The notes beneath the pieces were generated by a model. It ran no database searches. It saw nothing but the letters and a program-made list of their open reading frames with translations, and was not told where the DNA came from. This document shows positions 9,250 to 17,543 of a stretch of 64,000 nucleotides of DNA, one piece after another. This stretch comes from CALNZV01 sp942491115. Lineage in GTDB: Bacteria > Desulfobacterota > Desulfobacteria > Desulfobacterales > UBA5852. Within the stretch, counting starts at the first letter, position 1. Every line of letters starts with the position of its first letter. A program made the position numbers and the translations under genes. The stretch covers positions 496,001-560,000 of the forward strand of contig CALNZV010000001.1 of NCBI GenBank assembly GCA_942491115.1. Reading direction: 5' to 3'.

Positions 9250-9322
9250 GACCTGCCCCTTGCAAACGTGGGTTAGGATAAGTTTAACCACTAACCCCAG
9301 AGCCACACCAAGGAGGCAGGTC
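9250..9322 (+). promoter_or_regulatory. Nested hairpin sequestering the transposase ribosome-binding site
   Basis: GACCTGCCCCTTG (9250-9262) pairs with CAAGGAGGCAGGTC (9309-9322), leaving one bulged A. The 3' arm contains the whole AAGGAGG Shine-Dalgarno immediately before the ATG at 9323. Inside is a second stem, GGGTTAG (9270-9276) with CTAACCC (9291-9297). In mRNA this would hide the ribosome-binding site, a known way for insertion sequences to limit transposase made from outside promoters. The same bases include the left sub-terminal repeat, so a role in end recognition is also possible. Confidence 0.6.
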
Positions 9323-10433
9323 ATGAAAGATTTTGTAGAATTTATCGGTTTGGATGTCCATAAGAAATCAATTTCCGTCGCTATCGCCTCCCAAGGGCGT
9401 GAGACCCCGGTTCGATACTACGGCAAGATACCGAATACCTTCACAGCCCTTGATGGCCTTATTCGCAAACTCAACCGCCCGGGCAGTCAGTTGCGGTTTG
9501 TCTATGAAGCCGGCCCTTGTGGCTATGTCATCTACCGCTACCTAAAGCGAAAAGGCATAGACTGCAGCGTGGTGGCCCCATCATTGATCCCTAAAAAACG
9601 GGGATCGGATCAAAAACGATCGTCGCGATGCCCGTAATCTGGCGTGCTTACACCGGGCCGGGGATCTGACAAAAGTTTATGTGCCCTGCGCCGAGGACGA
9701 GGCCATGCGCGATGTGACCCGTGGCCGGGAGGATGCACGCATCGTCTCTCGCAAGGCCAAGCAACGACTCAACAGCTTTTTGCTTCGCAACGGCTACCAC
9801 TTTCCGGGTAAGACCCACTGGAGCAGGGCCTTTTTCGGGTGGCTGGCCGACATTCGCACGCCCCACGCGGCTCAGCAGATCACACTGCAGGAATATATCG
9901 ATGCTGTGGCTCAAGCGCTTGAACGCGTTGATCGGCTGACGGATCAAATCCGCATTCTTGCCACTGAATGGCGCATGGCACCGGTGGTGCAAGCGCTTCA
10001 GGCCTGCCGCGGTGTATCGTTGATTACCGCGGTGACCTTCATTGCTGAACTGGGCGATCTACAGCGTTTTGAATCCCCCCGGATGCTGATGGCCTATCTG
10101 GGACTGACCCCCTCGGAGTACTCCAGTGGCGATCGCATCCGGCGCGGGGCAATTACCAAAACAGGCAACCGCCATGTCCGGCGCGTATTGGTAGAGGCGG
10201 CCTGGTCATATCGCTTCCCGGCACGGCAAACGCGCTATTTACTGCGGCGCCAGCGCGGACTACCTGAAGATGTCCGTCAGATCGCCTGGAAGGCTCAAGT
10301 AAGGCTGTGTACGCGCTACCGCCGCCTAAGCGCCCGGGGCAAGGAGGCGCCAACCGTCGTCACCGCCGTAGCACGTGAGTTGGTCGGCTTTTTATGGGAC
10401 ATCTGGCACCAGGTGCCGGTAACCGCAAAATAA
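9323..10433 (+). pseudogene. IS110-family transposase, frameshifted
   Basis: The first part (ATG 9323) encodes the N-terminal DEDD catalytic domain: GLDVHKKS with the first Asp, then VYEAGPCGY with the Glu, up to SLIPKK. The frame is lost at about 9600-9604 and continues one base on as DRIKNDRRDARNLA, which carries the last two Asp. The C-terminal IS116/IS110/IS902 domain follows, with LTPSEYSSG containing the conserved Ser and NRHVRRVLVEAAW. All key residues survive, only in two frames, so this is either a very young pseudogene or a sequencing indel in the short C-G run at 9599-9603. Combined length (~370 aa) is normal. The direction of shift does not suit a programmed -1 slip at the AAAAAAC just upstream. 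Confidence 0.85.
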
Positions 10434-10439
10434 AACCGT

Positions 10440-10670
10440 TGTGTTTGCCTCCCGGCTCACGCCGCAGATGAGATCACGGTCAAGGAGAATCCTCGTTCGG
10501 GCTAACGGATACAGCCAGCGGCTCAACTCCCGACATTAGACAGAGGCAGCTCCACGACGATAAAAAGTCATGCGGTAACCAATCCGCGCATATCAGCATG
10601 ATCGACCGTCGTGTTAATTGATCTCGTCTGTGGCGATCCGGGACGCACCATATTGCGGTAACTTTTTTAA
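10440..10670 (+). ncRNA. Candidate bridge-RNA region of the IS1111-type element
   Basis: The 3' non-coding end of the element, where IS1111-type members encode their bridge RNA. Nested pairing is visible: CACGACG (10553-10559) with CGTCGTG (10607-10613) enclosing GCGG / CCGC (10572-10575 with 10584-10587). The target- and donor-binding loops cannot be assigned by eye. The region also contains AAGGAG at 10482, outside any gene. Confidence 0.4.
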
Positions 10671-10688
10671 ACGGGGCAGTGGTGTTTC

Positions 10689-11108
10689 TTGTTGACAAAG
10701 AGCAACCATATCAGCCCGAATATGTCATGAACATTTTTTCTAAATGGCAAAAACCCCCAAAAATATCCCCCTGGGGGCGCGTCGGAGGCTTCCATATGCC
10801 GCGTGATCAAGGGCTTGCTGTACCAACGGTCGGCGGCGCCCTTGAATGCCTGGCCGATGAACGCCGCCAACACGTGACATATCCGGGTTAGGATGACGGT
10901 TTTTTTTAGGGATCGAACCCAATTTTGGGCGTATTCATCCCGCATCGCTATCGCCGTCGGATTCGCCGCTCTCATCGCCGGCGCCGAGTGGCTGGTTCGA
11001 GGCGCCGCTAAAGCATCCTATTTCTGATGGGATCTGTGGGCTGATACCGTTTATCCGATCCACTCGGCAGATTCATTTAGGCCCCCTGAGCGCTGATGTA
11101 CCAATCCA
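10689..11108. other. Intergenic region right of the insertion sequence, containing a gene remnant
   Basis: No intact gene. It contains a TTGACA at about 10689-10694 just outside or at the IS right end, a CCCCC/GGGGG pairing around 10754-10777, and the exchanger remnant described separately. Confidence 0.4.
10923..11027 (+). pseudogene. Remnant of a Na+/Ca2+ exchanger (CaCA family) gene
   Basis: One frame reads IAIAVGFAALIAGAEWLVRGAAKAS before a TGA at 11025. The segment GAEWLVRGA is the signature of the first alpha-repeat region of CaCA antiporters (YrbG type), where it follows a hydrophobic helix as here. No start codon or transporter remainder is present, so it is a fragment of about 35 codons, truncated on both sides. 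The neighbouring insertion sequence may mark the rearrangement that destroyed the gene. The similarity is judged by eye. Confidence 0.45.
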
Positions 11109-12059
11109 TCAGCGAAATCCCCCCCTGCGATAAATCTTGTAGGCAAGAACAATCGCGGCCAGGACGGGTCGATCCTTGAGTTTAGGGCTCAATTCAACCC
11201 GCACCCCCGTATGCCGTTCGATCTTCCATTGGATGTAATCGACGCCGCCGGAGAAAGTGAACGCCCCTTTCATCAGACGAAATGCGGACAATAGCTTGCC
11301 CTGATAGAACCGAACACGCCATGCCTGCCGATAAAAGGTCCGTGTCCGGGCGGGTATCGTTGCATGGTAGACGATCCCCGACTCCCCCGTCACCGGTTCC
11401 ACCGAACGGGACACCGCAGGCATGGCCGCCTGGGTGACCGCAACGTAGTAGTCGGCATAAATGGCCACCAGCCGTGCCAGTTTCTCTGGTTTCTCGGCCC
11501 TCAGTTCAGCCCGATAGCTCAGGGACAGCCCCTTGAACCAAAGATCCTGTGGGGTAAACGGCGTCTTGGTGCAGGGAATAACCCGTCGGATGAAGGTGAC
11601 GACCGCCTGGCCCATGGCGCCGATGACACGATCGGCTGTTTCCGGGTCTCGGCAGTGGGCAAACGCCGACGGCTGAGCGAACCGGCCCCAGAGATAGGAA
11701 TGAAACCAGTCCATGGAAGTGCCTTTTTCAAAGTCTTTCAAGGACAAGACGGCATATTTTGCCCTAACCCGCCGCCCTTCAAACGGCACTTCGAGATAAA
11801 AAACGTTCGGTGGGAGCAGTTTGTTGAGAGAGGCCCATAGTCGTACCGGATACACCGACCGATAGTCGTCCACAAGGACGTACAGATCCACCATTCCGCC
11901 CCGGTCGTCTCCGGCCCGCATGCAGGATCCGTAGAACAGAATGGCTGCTGGATCCCCGTAGCGTTCGATAAGCCGGTCCGCCAGGGCTTGGACCGACGGA
12001 AAGACGTGCCGATGGCTGTGTTGCCGAATGATGTCGGTCAATGATTCAGGACCAGTCAT
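11109..12059 (-). CDS. Tam41-like phosphatidate cytidylyltransferase (putative CDP-DAG synthase)
   Basis: A 316-residue protein with a nucleotidyltransferase fold. FYGSCMRAG (about residue 40) followed by VDLYVLVDDY supplies the G-S and paired Asp of the fold. The block LPPNVFYLEV then RAKYAVLSLKDFE is the arrangement of mitochondrial Tam41/Mmp37, which makes CDP-diacylglycerol from phosphatidate and CTP. The C-terminal half is helical, as in Tam41. No transmembrane segment is obvious, so it would be peripheral, unlike integral CdsA. It begins 2 bases after the stop of the diacylglycerol-kinase gene, so the pair is translationally coupled and would convert DAG to PA to CDP-DAG. Assigned from motif layout and context only. 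Confidence 0.7.
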   Translation of the reverse strand: MTGPESLTDIIRQHSHRHVFPSVQALADRLIERYGDPAAILFYGSCMRAGDDRGGMVDLYVLVDDYRSVYPVRLWASLNKLLPPNVFYLEVPFEGRRVRAKYAVLSLKDFEKGTSMDWFHSYLWGRFAQPSAFAHCRDPETADRVIGAMGQAVVTFIRRVIPCTKTPFTPQDLWFKGLSLSYRAELRAEKPEKLARLVAIYADYYVAVTQAAMPAVSRSVEPVTGESGIVYHATIPARTRTFYRQAWRVRFYQGKLLSAFRLMKGAFTFSGGVDYIQWKIERHTGVRVELSPKLKDRPVLAAIVLAYKIYRRGGFR

Positions 12060-12061
12060 TG

Positions 12062-13105
12062 TCAGATCCGGATAAAATCGGCATAGCCGCCGACATCGAT
12101 CAGCAGATCCCCTTCCCTGGAATCGGCAAAAAACCGCTCTCCATCCACGGCATAACCCCCGGTCAGGGACAATCGGATGGTGTGCCCGCTTTGGCTGAAA
12201 AACCCGTTTTTCTCAATCGCCCGGCGGGTGGGCTTTCCCCACAGGAGACTGGGCAGCGCAGGGATAAAGTGGCGCGGGTCGGCGCTGATGGCGGTCAGGT
12301 GAATGGGGCCGCCCTCCCTTGTCCACCGAGGTCGAAGCCCCATAATGAGTCGGTCGAGACTGAAGGCGGCAATCAGCAGAAAATGCCGGGAGGAAAGCCG
12401 CCGGTCGTCGACATGGATGAGGGCCGGCGCTGCTCCTAACGCCGCTGCGTTCCGGGAGACCAGAGCCGCCAGAAACCGGGATAGGATCAGCAGATGGGCC
12501 GGGTCGCCGGTCAGTCCCATACCGTGAACGCGGGAGTGAAACAACTCGATACCCCGATGAATGGCGGCGGCTCCCACAAACATGCCGAATTGAGGGGTGT
12601 GCTGAGACGGATGCCGGACCCTCATTACCGGACATCTGGCAATGGTGGGAGTTCCGGCACCGAAGCGGACCCAGCGAATCAGACGGCCCAGCGCATCAAT
12701 CTGGCTGCCCTTACAACCAAGGTCCATATGGGTCATGTTGGTCGTGCCGCCGCTAACCAGGGCCAGAACGGGTAGCGTGCAATAAGGTTTATGATGAAAC
12801 AGGGCTGTCAGGGCAGCCTGAACGGTGCCGTCTCCAGCATTGATGGCCACGAGATTGACCCCGTCCCTGGCAAAGGAATCGAGAACGGACAACACCGATT
12901 CCGGCGTCACAGCCTCGCGATATCGAACAGAGTCGCAGACGGAGAAAAGGCGACGGACGGCGGGAAGACGGCGGCGGTTGCTGCCGCTTCGGGGGTTGGT
13001 GACCACACCCAAACGCCAGGAGCGGGGAGCGGGAAAATCCTCAACCGTGATCTCTGAAGAATCGTCACTCAGAGGTGATGTCGATAAACCAGACACTGTT
13101 GGCAC
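12062..13105 (-). CDS. Diacylglycerol kinase-family lipid kinase
   Basis: A 347-residue protein of the DAG kinase catalytic-domain family (DgkB/YegS/LCB5 type). Near residue 33 is VVTNPRSGSNRRR (phosphate-binding N-P-x-S-G), then AINAGDGTVQAAL, where the usual GGDGT is AGDGT, and LVSGGTTNMTHMD in place of GTxND. The replaced first Gly and the Thr-Asn-Met in the third motif are unusual and may alter substrate choice. The start is a GTG; the true start may lie a few codons downstream. It is followed without gap by the Tam41-like gene, which points to phosphatidate supply for CDP-DAG. Family alternatives include sphingosine or ceramide kinase activity, relevant because a ceramide-type operon lies about 5 kb away. 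Confidence 0.8.
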   Translation of the reverse strand: MPTVSGLSTSPLSDDSSEITVEDFPAPRSWRLGVVTNPRSGSNRRRLPAVRRLFSVCDSVRYREAVTPESVLSVLDSFARDGVNLVAINAGDGTVQAALTALFHHKPYCTLPVLALVSGGTTNMTHMDLGCKGSQIDALGRLIRWVRFGAGTPTIARCPVMRVRHPSQHTPQFGMFVGAAAIHRGIELFHSRVHGMGLTGDPAHLLILSRFLAALVSRNAAALGAAPALIHVDDRRLSSRHFLLIAAFSLDRLIMGLRPRWTREGGPIHLTAISADPRHFIPALPSLLWGKPTRRAIEKNGFFSQSGHTIRLSLTGGYAVDGERFFADSREGDLLIDVGGYADFIRI

Positions 13106-13240
13106 TGCTCCCGCTGTCCTGATTCAGTTCGGACCGGCCTTCACAAAGAGCGTCCCCCCATGGGGAAGACCGAAGCCTGCTGCCGGCCGCTTTTCTCCAG
13201 TGTTTGCAACCGGAACGTGAGGTGCTGTATATAAGCCACC

Positions 13241-14239
13241 ATGAACTTTGTAAAGACCGTCCCCCGATCATTGGCCTCGACCCATCCATCCCGAAAACCA
13301 CAAACCAGTTCGGGGCGAGAGGTCACCCTAGTCCATCTAAGCGATTTTCACCTCTTCAGATCAGATGGCGTCGCCCCCAGAGCCTTGGTCAACAAGCGGG
13401 CGCTGAGCTTTTTGTCCTGGAAGCTGAATCGCCGGAAGGAAAATCTTCCCCGGGTGTTGAGGATTCTGATCAAAGCGGTTACGGCGATGCCTTGGGACCA
13501 GGTCGTTGTCACCGGAGATCTGACTCATATGGGTCTGCCGGGGGAAATCCAACTGGCAGGGCAATACCTCGAGATGATCGGCACCCCGGAACGGGTCATG
13601 GTGGTTCCCGGCAACCATGACATGCTGGTCAAGCCCGTCGGGGAGGACCCGCTGATGGGCTGGCGCGGTTATACCGGCTCCGACCGGATCCTTCCGGAAG
13701 GATTCGATGATCAGACGGGAAAGCTTCCCGCCCTTCGGATCAGAAACGGGGTGGCACTGATCGGGATGTCATCGGCCTGCCCCACCCCTCCATTTTCCGC
13801 TGCCGGCCGGATGGGACGGAACCAGGGCCGGTCTCTGGCTCGGATATTGTCGACCGCAAGGGGCCAAGGCCTCTTTCGGGTGGTATTGATCCATCACCCG
13901 GTGATTGCCGGGTTGGTGTCCGGACGCAAATCCCTGTCCGACTCCAAAACCCTGCGAAGGATTTTACGCAGGGAAGGCGCGGAGTTGATTCTCCATGGCC
14001 ACACCCATCGAAATATCAGTGGTGCCGTCGACGGTCCTTCCGGGAGCATTCCCGTCTTCGGACTGCCGTCGTCATCGGCCGAGCATTCCAGTGAAGATCG
14101 CCGGGCCCGCTTCCGGCGATTCTCCATCCGCCCGGTCGAAAACAAATGGCGACTGTCTATCGAAGACCACATTTTCAAGGATGGCATGATACGCAAAAAG
14201 GAAATCGGTGACCATTTTTTACCGATCCCCCCGTCGTGA
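13241..14239 (+). CDS. Calcineurin-like metallophosphoesterase
   Basis: A 332-residue phosphoesterase with the full dinuclear-metal motif set in order: SDFHLF, VTGDLTH, PGNHDML, LIHHP and LHGHTHR. Family members hydrolyse phosphomono- or diesters, including nucleotides and lipid head groups. No signal peptide is apparent, so the protein is likely cytosolic. It is divergent from the DAG kinase/Tam41-like pair across 135 bases and convergent with lptG. The link to phospholipid turnover is only positional. The start ATG has no good Shine-Dalgarno, but no better start exists before the first motif. Confidence 0.85.
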   Translation: MNFVKTVPRSLASTHPSRKPQTSSGREVTLVHLSDFHLFRSDGVAPRALVNKRALSFLSWKLNRRKENLPRVLRILIKAVTAMPWDQVVVTGDLTHMGLPGEIQLAGQYLEMIGTPERVMVVPGNHDMLVKPVGEDPLMGWRGYTGSDRILPEGFDDQTGKLPALRIRNGVALIGMSSACPTPPFSAAGRMGRNQGRSLARILSTARGQGLFRVVLIHHPVIAGLVSGRKSLSDSKTLRRILRREGAELILHGHTHRNISGAVDGPSGSIPVFGLPSSSAEHSSEDRRARFRRFSIRPVENKWRLSIEDHIFKDGMIRKKEIGDHFLPIPPS

Positions 14240-14292
14240 CCTCCTGCTGATGGGCTGTTTGATGAGACCCTCCCACGGATCCCAGGAAAGGT

Positions 14293-15375
14293 TTAGAGGG
14301 CCCGGCGCAAAAGCCTCACTGCGACTATCAGTAAGACACCAACCGGCAAGAGCGTAATCACCACCGGAGAGAGTTCGTAAAGAAGCCCGACATGACCCAG
14401 AATCTGGTTGATGAGATGGAACATAACACCAACCAGCATGGCACCGGCGATACGCTGTCCCGCACTCCATGATCGTGTCGAACCAAAAACAAATCCCAGT
14501 GAAAACAGGATCATAATCGAAATGGTGATGGGAAGGGTTATCTTTTGCCAAAACGCGAGAGCATAGCTTTCGACGTTCTGGTTTCTCGCCCTAAGATCTT
14601 GAATATATTGGTATAGATCCGTCAGTGACAGGCTGTCGGGTGGCATTTTTAGAATTTGCATCTGATCCGGGTTCAAAAAGCCATCAAGCCGGTAGGACGG
14701 CAGGCGCTGGTGGGAGATAACCCCCCCGTCTATGGTCTTCTGGTCCACATCCATCAGAAGCCAGTTTCTGCCCTCGAGCCAGCGACCGGCGGCAGCAAAC
14801 ATGAACCGCCTGATGCCGCTTGCGTCATCTATTTCGAAAACCTCGATGTTTTCCGCTTCCGTGATCGAATTCGGCCGGCCGACATGAATGAAGTTGTCTC
14901 CCTGACGCACCCAGAAGCCGCCCTTTGAAACCAGGACGTTGCTTCCGTAGCGGGCCTCTGATCGCTTGATCCTGGCGTGCTGGTAAAGTGGAGGGGCAAT
15001 CCATTCGGAAACCAGAATGGCGAGCAACATCAGAACGACACTGGTTGAGACTGCCGCCGCGCTGATTCGCTGCACAGATATTCCCGCAGCCTGCATGGCG
15101 GTCAGTTCTTGGTGGTCGGCCATCAGCCCCAATGCCACGATGCTTCCCAGAAGAGCGCTCAGGGGCATTAGATCGGCAGCCTGTTTCGGAAGGGTCAATG
15201 TCGTGTACATGAAGGCATCGGAGAGATGGAACCCCCCCTTTCCAACATCGTTCAACTGGGACAACAATTCGATAAAGCTGAACAATACCGATAGAATAGT
15301 GAGAAGAAGAAGGAATCCCTGCAGAATATTCCCTCCCACGTATCGATCGAGCAGCTTGAAGCGACGTCGGGTCAC
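14293..15375 (-). CDS. lptG: LPS export ABC permease LptG
   Basis: A 360-residue inner-membrane permease of the YjgP/YjgQ family, partner of LptF in the LptB2FG complex that extracts lipopolysaccharide and feeds it to the LptC-A-D bridge. Transmembrane helices are visible at about residues 14-36, 55-85, 95-120 and three near the C-terminus (275-360), with the periplasmic beta-jellyroll domain between. The start is the GTG at 15375, which overlaps the lptF stop in a GTGA arrangement; the open frame extends further upstream but only within lptF. Together with the lipid A-type acyltransferase at 54 kb this indicates an LPS-bearing outer membrane. Confidence 0.88.
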   Translation of the reverse strand: MTRRRFKLLDRYVGGNILQGFLLLLTILSVLFSFIELLSQLNDVGKGGFHLSDAFMYTTLTLPKQAADLMPLSALLGSIVALGLMADHQELTAMQAAGISVQRISAAAVSTSVVLMLLAILVSEWIAPPLYQHARIKRSEARYGSNVLVSKGGFWVRQGDNFIHVGRPNSITEAENIEVFEIDDASGIRRFMFAAAGRWLEGRNWLLMDVDQKTIDGGVISHQRLPSYRLDGFLNPDQMQILKMPPDSLSLTDLYQYIQDLRARNQNVESYALAFWQKITLPITISIMILFSLGFVFGSTRSWSAGQRIAGAMLVGVMFHLINQILGHVGLLYELSPVVITLLPVGVLLIVAVRLLRRAL

Positions 15376-16445
15376 CTTCGGGTAAATACCTCTCCTGAGC
15401 GAATCAACAAGGTGAATACCACCGCGGCCATGATGGCCGGAACCCACCATATGCCGATCTGGGGGGGCACGCCCCCTTTCTCCACTTGAGTTTTGGCAAT
15501 GACAAACATCTGATAATACACCGCAAAGTAGATGATGGCCAAGCCCAACTTGGCATATTCCCCTTTTCTGGGGTTGGTTTTGCTCAGGGGGATACCGAGC
15601 AGGGCCAGGAGGATGGTGGACAGGGGTGTGGACAAACGCCATTGAAACTCTGCGATGTCTTCCAAAAGGTCCGAACGGAACAAGTAAAGGGAGGTCGCGG
15701 CCTTACGCCGGTATCGCTCGGATTGATTCTGGTCCTGCACAGGGTATAGGGCCTCCTCGAAGCGGGTCACCTGCCCACCTGTCCCATCGGATGCGTACTC
15801 CAGCAAGGTACCGTTCTTGAAGACCAATACCTTCTGACCGTTGGGTCCGGAGCCTGCCTGCTGCATTTTTTCCGCCTTGATAACCTGCCATTCACCCTTT
15901 TTTTTCACTCGGAAAAAAACATCCAATGCAGCGTGATTCTGCTGATCGATGTCTTCGGCGAAAAAGGCGTACTTACCGGAGGCCAGGTCAAATTCCATAA
16001 AACGATCCGCCTCCATCCTGGAAATATCGAACTCCGCTTTGGCCTGGGCCCTCAACCGGTAGATGGTTTCATAGGCTGCCGGTCGAATGACAAGCGAGGC
16101 GACTCCGGCGAGAACGGCTATCGGTACCGCCAAGACGACCACGGCCTTCAACACGTCTGCCAATCCCACACCGCAGGCCGATAGCGCCGTCATTTCGGAG
16201 TCTTTGTAGAGGCGCCCCAGAGCGATGATTACCGACAAATAAAAGGTGATTGGCAACAACACTTCCAGCGCCATTCCTACTTTGAGGGCAATCAGAATAA
16301 GGACCGATTTCGGGCTGAGCACGCCGACAACAGCGTCCGCCAGGTAGGTCACCGCCATATAGCTTGCAAAAATGGCAATCAGCAGACTGATAATGGTGAC
16401 TGCGGGCTTTAAAATTTCACCGATGATGTAGCGCCGAAGGATCAA
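15372..16445 (-). CDS. lptF: LPS export ABC permease LptF
   Basis: A 357-residue permease, homologous to LptG and encoded just before it. It begins ILRRYIIGEILKP, the typical amphipathic start of the family, followed by helices at about 12-35, 55-80 and 95-120, a periplasmic domain, and helices near 268-290, 300-320 and 330-350. The start codon is TTG at 16445, supported by GAGGAA a few bases upstream; a stop codon lies just 5' in frame, so no ATG is available. Overlaps lptG by 4 bases. Confidence 0.88.
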   Translation of the reverse strand: MILRRYIIGEILKPAVTIISLLIAIFASYMAVTYLADAVVGVLSPKSVLILIALKVGMALEVLLPITFYLSVIIALGRLYKDSEMTALSACGVGLADVLKAVVVLAVPIAVLAGVASLVIRPAAYETIYRLRAQAKAEFDISRMEADRFMEFDLASGKYAFFAEDIDQQNHAALDVFFRVKKKGEWQVIKAEKMQQAGSGPNGQKVLVFKNGTLLEYASDGTGGQVTRFEEALYPVQDQNQSERYRRKAATSLYLFRSDLLEDIAEFQWRLSTPLSTILLALLGIPLSKTNPRKGEYAKLGLAIIYFAVYYQMFVIAKTQVEKGGVPPQIGIWWVPAIMAAVVFTLLIRSGEVFTRR

Positions 16446-16486
16446 CCGTCATTCCTCGTTAGTCAGAATCGAACCGGTTTCGTGAG

Positions 16487-17293
16487 TCAGGGTATCTTGC
16501 TCAGGAGATCCTGGACAAAATGCCAATCGTCGACGGTGTCCACATCCACGGAGGCTTCGGGATAAGGCATCAGGATGGCTCCCGCTCGAATGCCCATGCG
16601 TTTGGAGATATGATCGAGTCCGTCCGATAGGCTCAAACGACCCAGGAGGTATTTTACGGCCACCCGCCACCCCAGTCGGTTGAGCATCTTCCAGGGGGTC
16701 TTTCGATCGTTTTCCACCTGGCGCCAGATATCTGCGGCGATTCGACCCTCCGGCGTCATGAACCCATATAGATTGCAGCCGCAGAATCCTCCGTCCTTGA
16801 ACCGAGTCGCTGTGCGCCTCATGCCCGGATAGGTAGCGGTGACCATCTCGTATGAGACGAAACCTGCAACGACATCACATCGGGATCGCCGTGCTTCGCG
16901 GCAAAAGTGGTCGACCATCTGAACGCTCAGCATCGCATGGTCGCCGGTCGTCAGCAAAACAGGGACATTCGGCGGCAGGCTCTGAAGCACCGAGTAGGCG
17001 CTGGTGCTGGGCGTTTGGTGATTGGGCACCCATCTGATACCCCCTGACCCGATACGCTCCCTGAGGTCCGGTTCCTTTTCAAGAATCGCTTTCGGAGGCC
17101 CGCAGAGGATCACCGTTTCCACATCCTCGGCGTGGGCCAAGGTATCCAGGACTCGCATCACCATGGGCTTGCCCGCTACAGGGACCATCACTTTGCAGCT
17201 GGCATTGCCGGCAATCGCTACGGGGTCTGGAGTGAGCCGATCCGCTGCCAGAACCACCGCGGTATATGGAGGGAGGGATGCCGTCACTGACAT
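16487..17293 (-). CDS. MobA-like NTP transferase domain protein
   Basis: A 268-residue protein with a nucleotidyltransferase (GT-A/MobA-like) fold: VVLAADRL at the N-terminus, then KVMVPVAGKPMVMRVLDTL, VILCGP, a TTGDHAML strand (about residue 115) and a late VDVDTVDDW that resembles the second metal Asp of nucleotide-sugar pyrophosphorylases. The usual GGxxxRM/K loop is altered (AADRLTPD). Likely cytosolic. It lies 41 bases upstream of lptF in the same orientation, so it may be co-transcribed with the LPS export genes; its substrate (sugar phosphate, molybdopterin or other) cannot be told. Confidence 0.7.
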   Translation of the reverse strand: MSVTASLPPYTAVVLAADRLTPDPVAIAGNASCKVMVPVAGKPMVMRVLDTLAHAEDVETVILCGPPKAILEKEPDLRERIGSGGIRWVPNHQTPSTSAYSVLQSLPPNVPVLLTTGDHAMLSVQMVDHFCREARRSRCDVVAGFVSYEMVTATYPGMRRTATRFKDGGFCGCNLYGFMTPEGRIAADIWRQVENDRKTPWKMLNRLGWRVAVKYLLGRLSLSDGLDHISKRMGIRAGAILMPYPEASVDVDTVDDWHFVQDLLSKIP

Positions 17294-17395
17294 ACCCGCT
17301 TGTGAGAGGTGCCGATCATCATCAGGCGCCTATTTGCTTGCATCACCGTTGAAGATGGCATTCCACACCCATTCCGACCGAAAGGAAACGTTCCA

Positions 17396-17439
17396 CACGA
17401 TCCCCAACCCAAGACCTTTGTCTTGGGTTGGGGATCGTG
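17396..17439. repeat. Perfect 20-bp inverted repeat with 4-base loop
   Basis: CACGATCCCCAACCCAAGAC (17396-17415) is followed by the loop CTTT and its exact reverse complement (17420-17439). No T-run follows on either strand, so it is not a textbook intrinsic terminator. It lies about 100 bases upstream of the minus-strand nucleotidyltransferase gene and 800 bases before the plus-strand operon. It could be a protein-binding palindrome, a bidirectional RNA processing hairpin or a mobile palindromic element. Confidence 0.85.
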
Positions 17440-17520
17440 CACATCTTGGCGCCAGCCCCCATTGGATCGCCTGGGACCTTTACACAACTGCTATTGGCTT
17501 TCAAGCCCCAATAGGCATCC

Positions 17521-17543
17521 TGTGGGGTAAACGGGTCCCCACA
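17521..17543. repeat. Perfect 7-bp hairpin
   Basis: TGTGGGG (17521-17527) pairs with CCCCACA (17537-17543) over a 9-base loop. It overlaps an 18-base string also found inside the Tam41-like gene at 11544-11561. Confidence 0.5.

Larger units (their letters stand above)
9245..10688 (+). mobile_element. IS110-family (IS1111-subgroup-like) insertion sequence
   Basis: An element of about 1.45 kb around a frameshifted IS110-type transposase gene. Sub-terminal inverted repeats CTGCCCC (9253-9259) and GGGGCAG (10674-10680) and a long 3' non-coding end are typical of the IS1111 subgroup, which has no true terminal repeats and usually makes no target duplication. Exact ends are therefore uncertain by about 10 bases. 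Known members move as circular intermediates using a DEDD-type recombinase guided by a bridge RNA, encoded in the right end in IS1111-type elements. The copy lies between an acyl-CoA dehydrogenase gene and a gene remnant. Confidence 0.75.

Noticed and set aside
9593..9599. AAAAAAC slippery sequence, possible programmed -1 frameshift in the IS110-type transposase
   Set aside because: The downstream frame is reached by a +1 (or -2) shift, not -1, and the codon phase does not fit the A-AAA-AAC pattern. IS110 transposases are normally one continuous frame.
10667..10975. 102-codon minus-strand open frame right of the insertion sequence
   Set aside because: It overlaps the IS end and the exchanger remnant and has no start signal or family feature.
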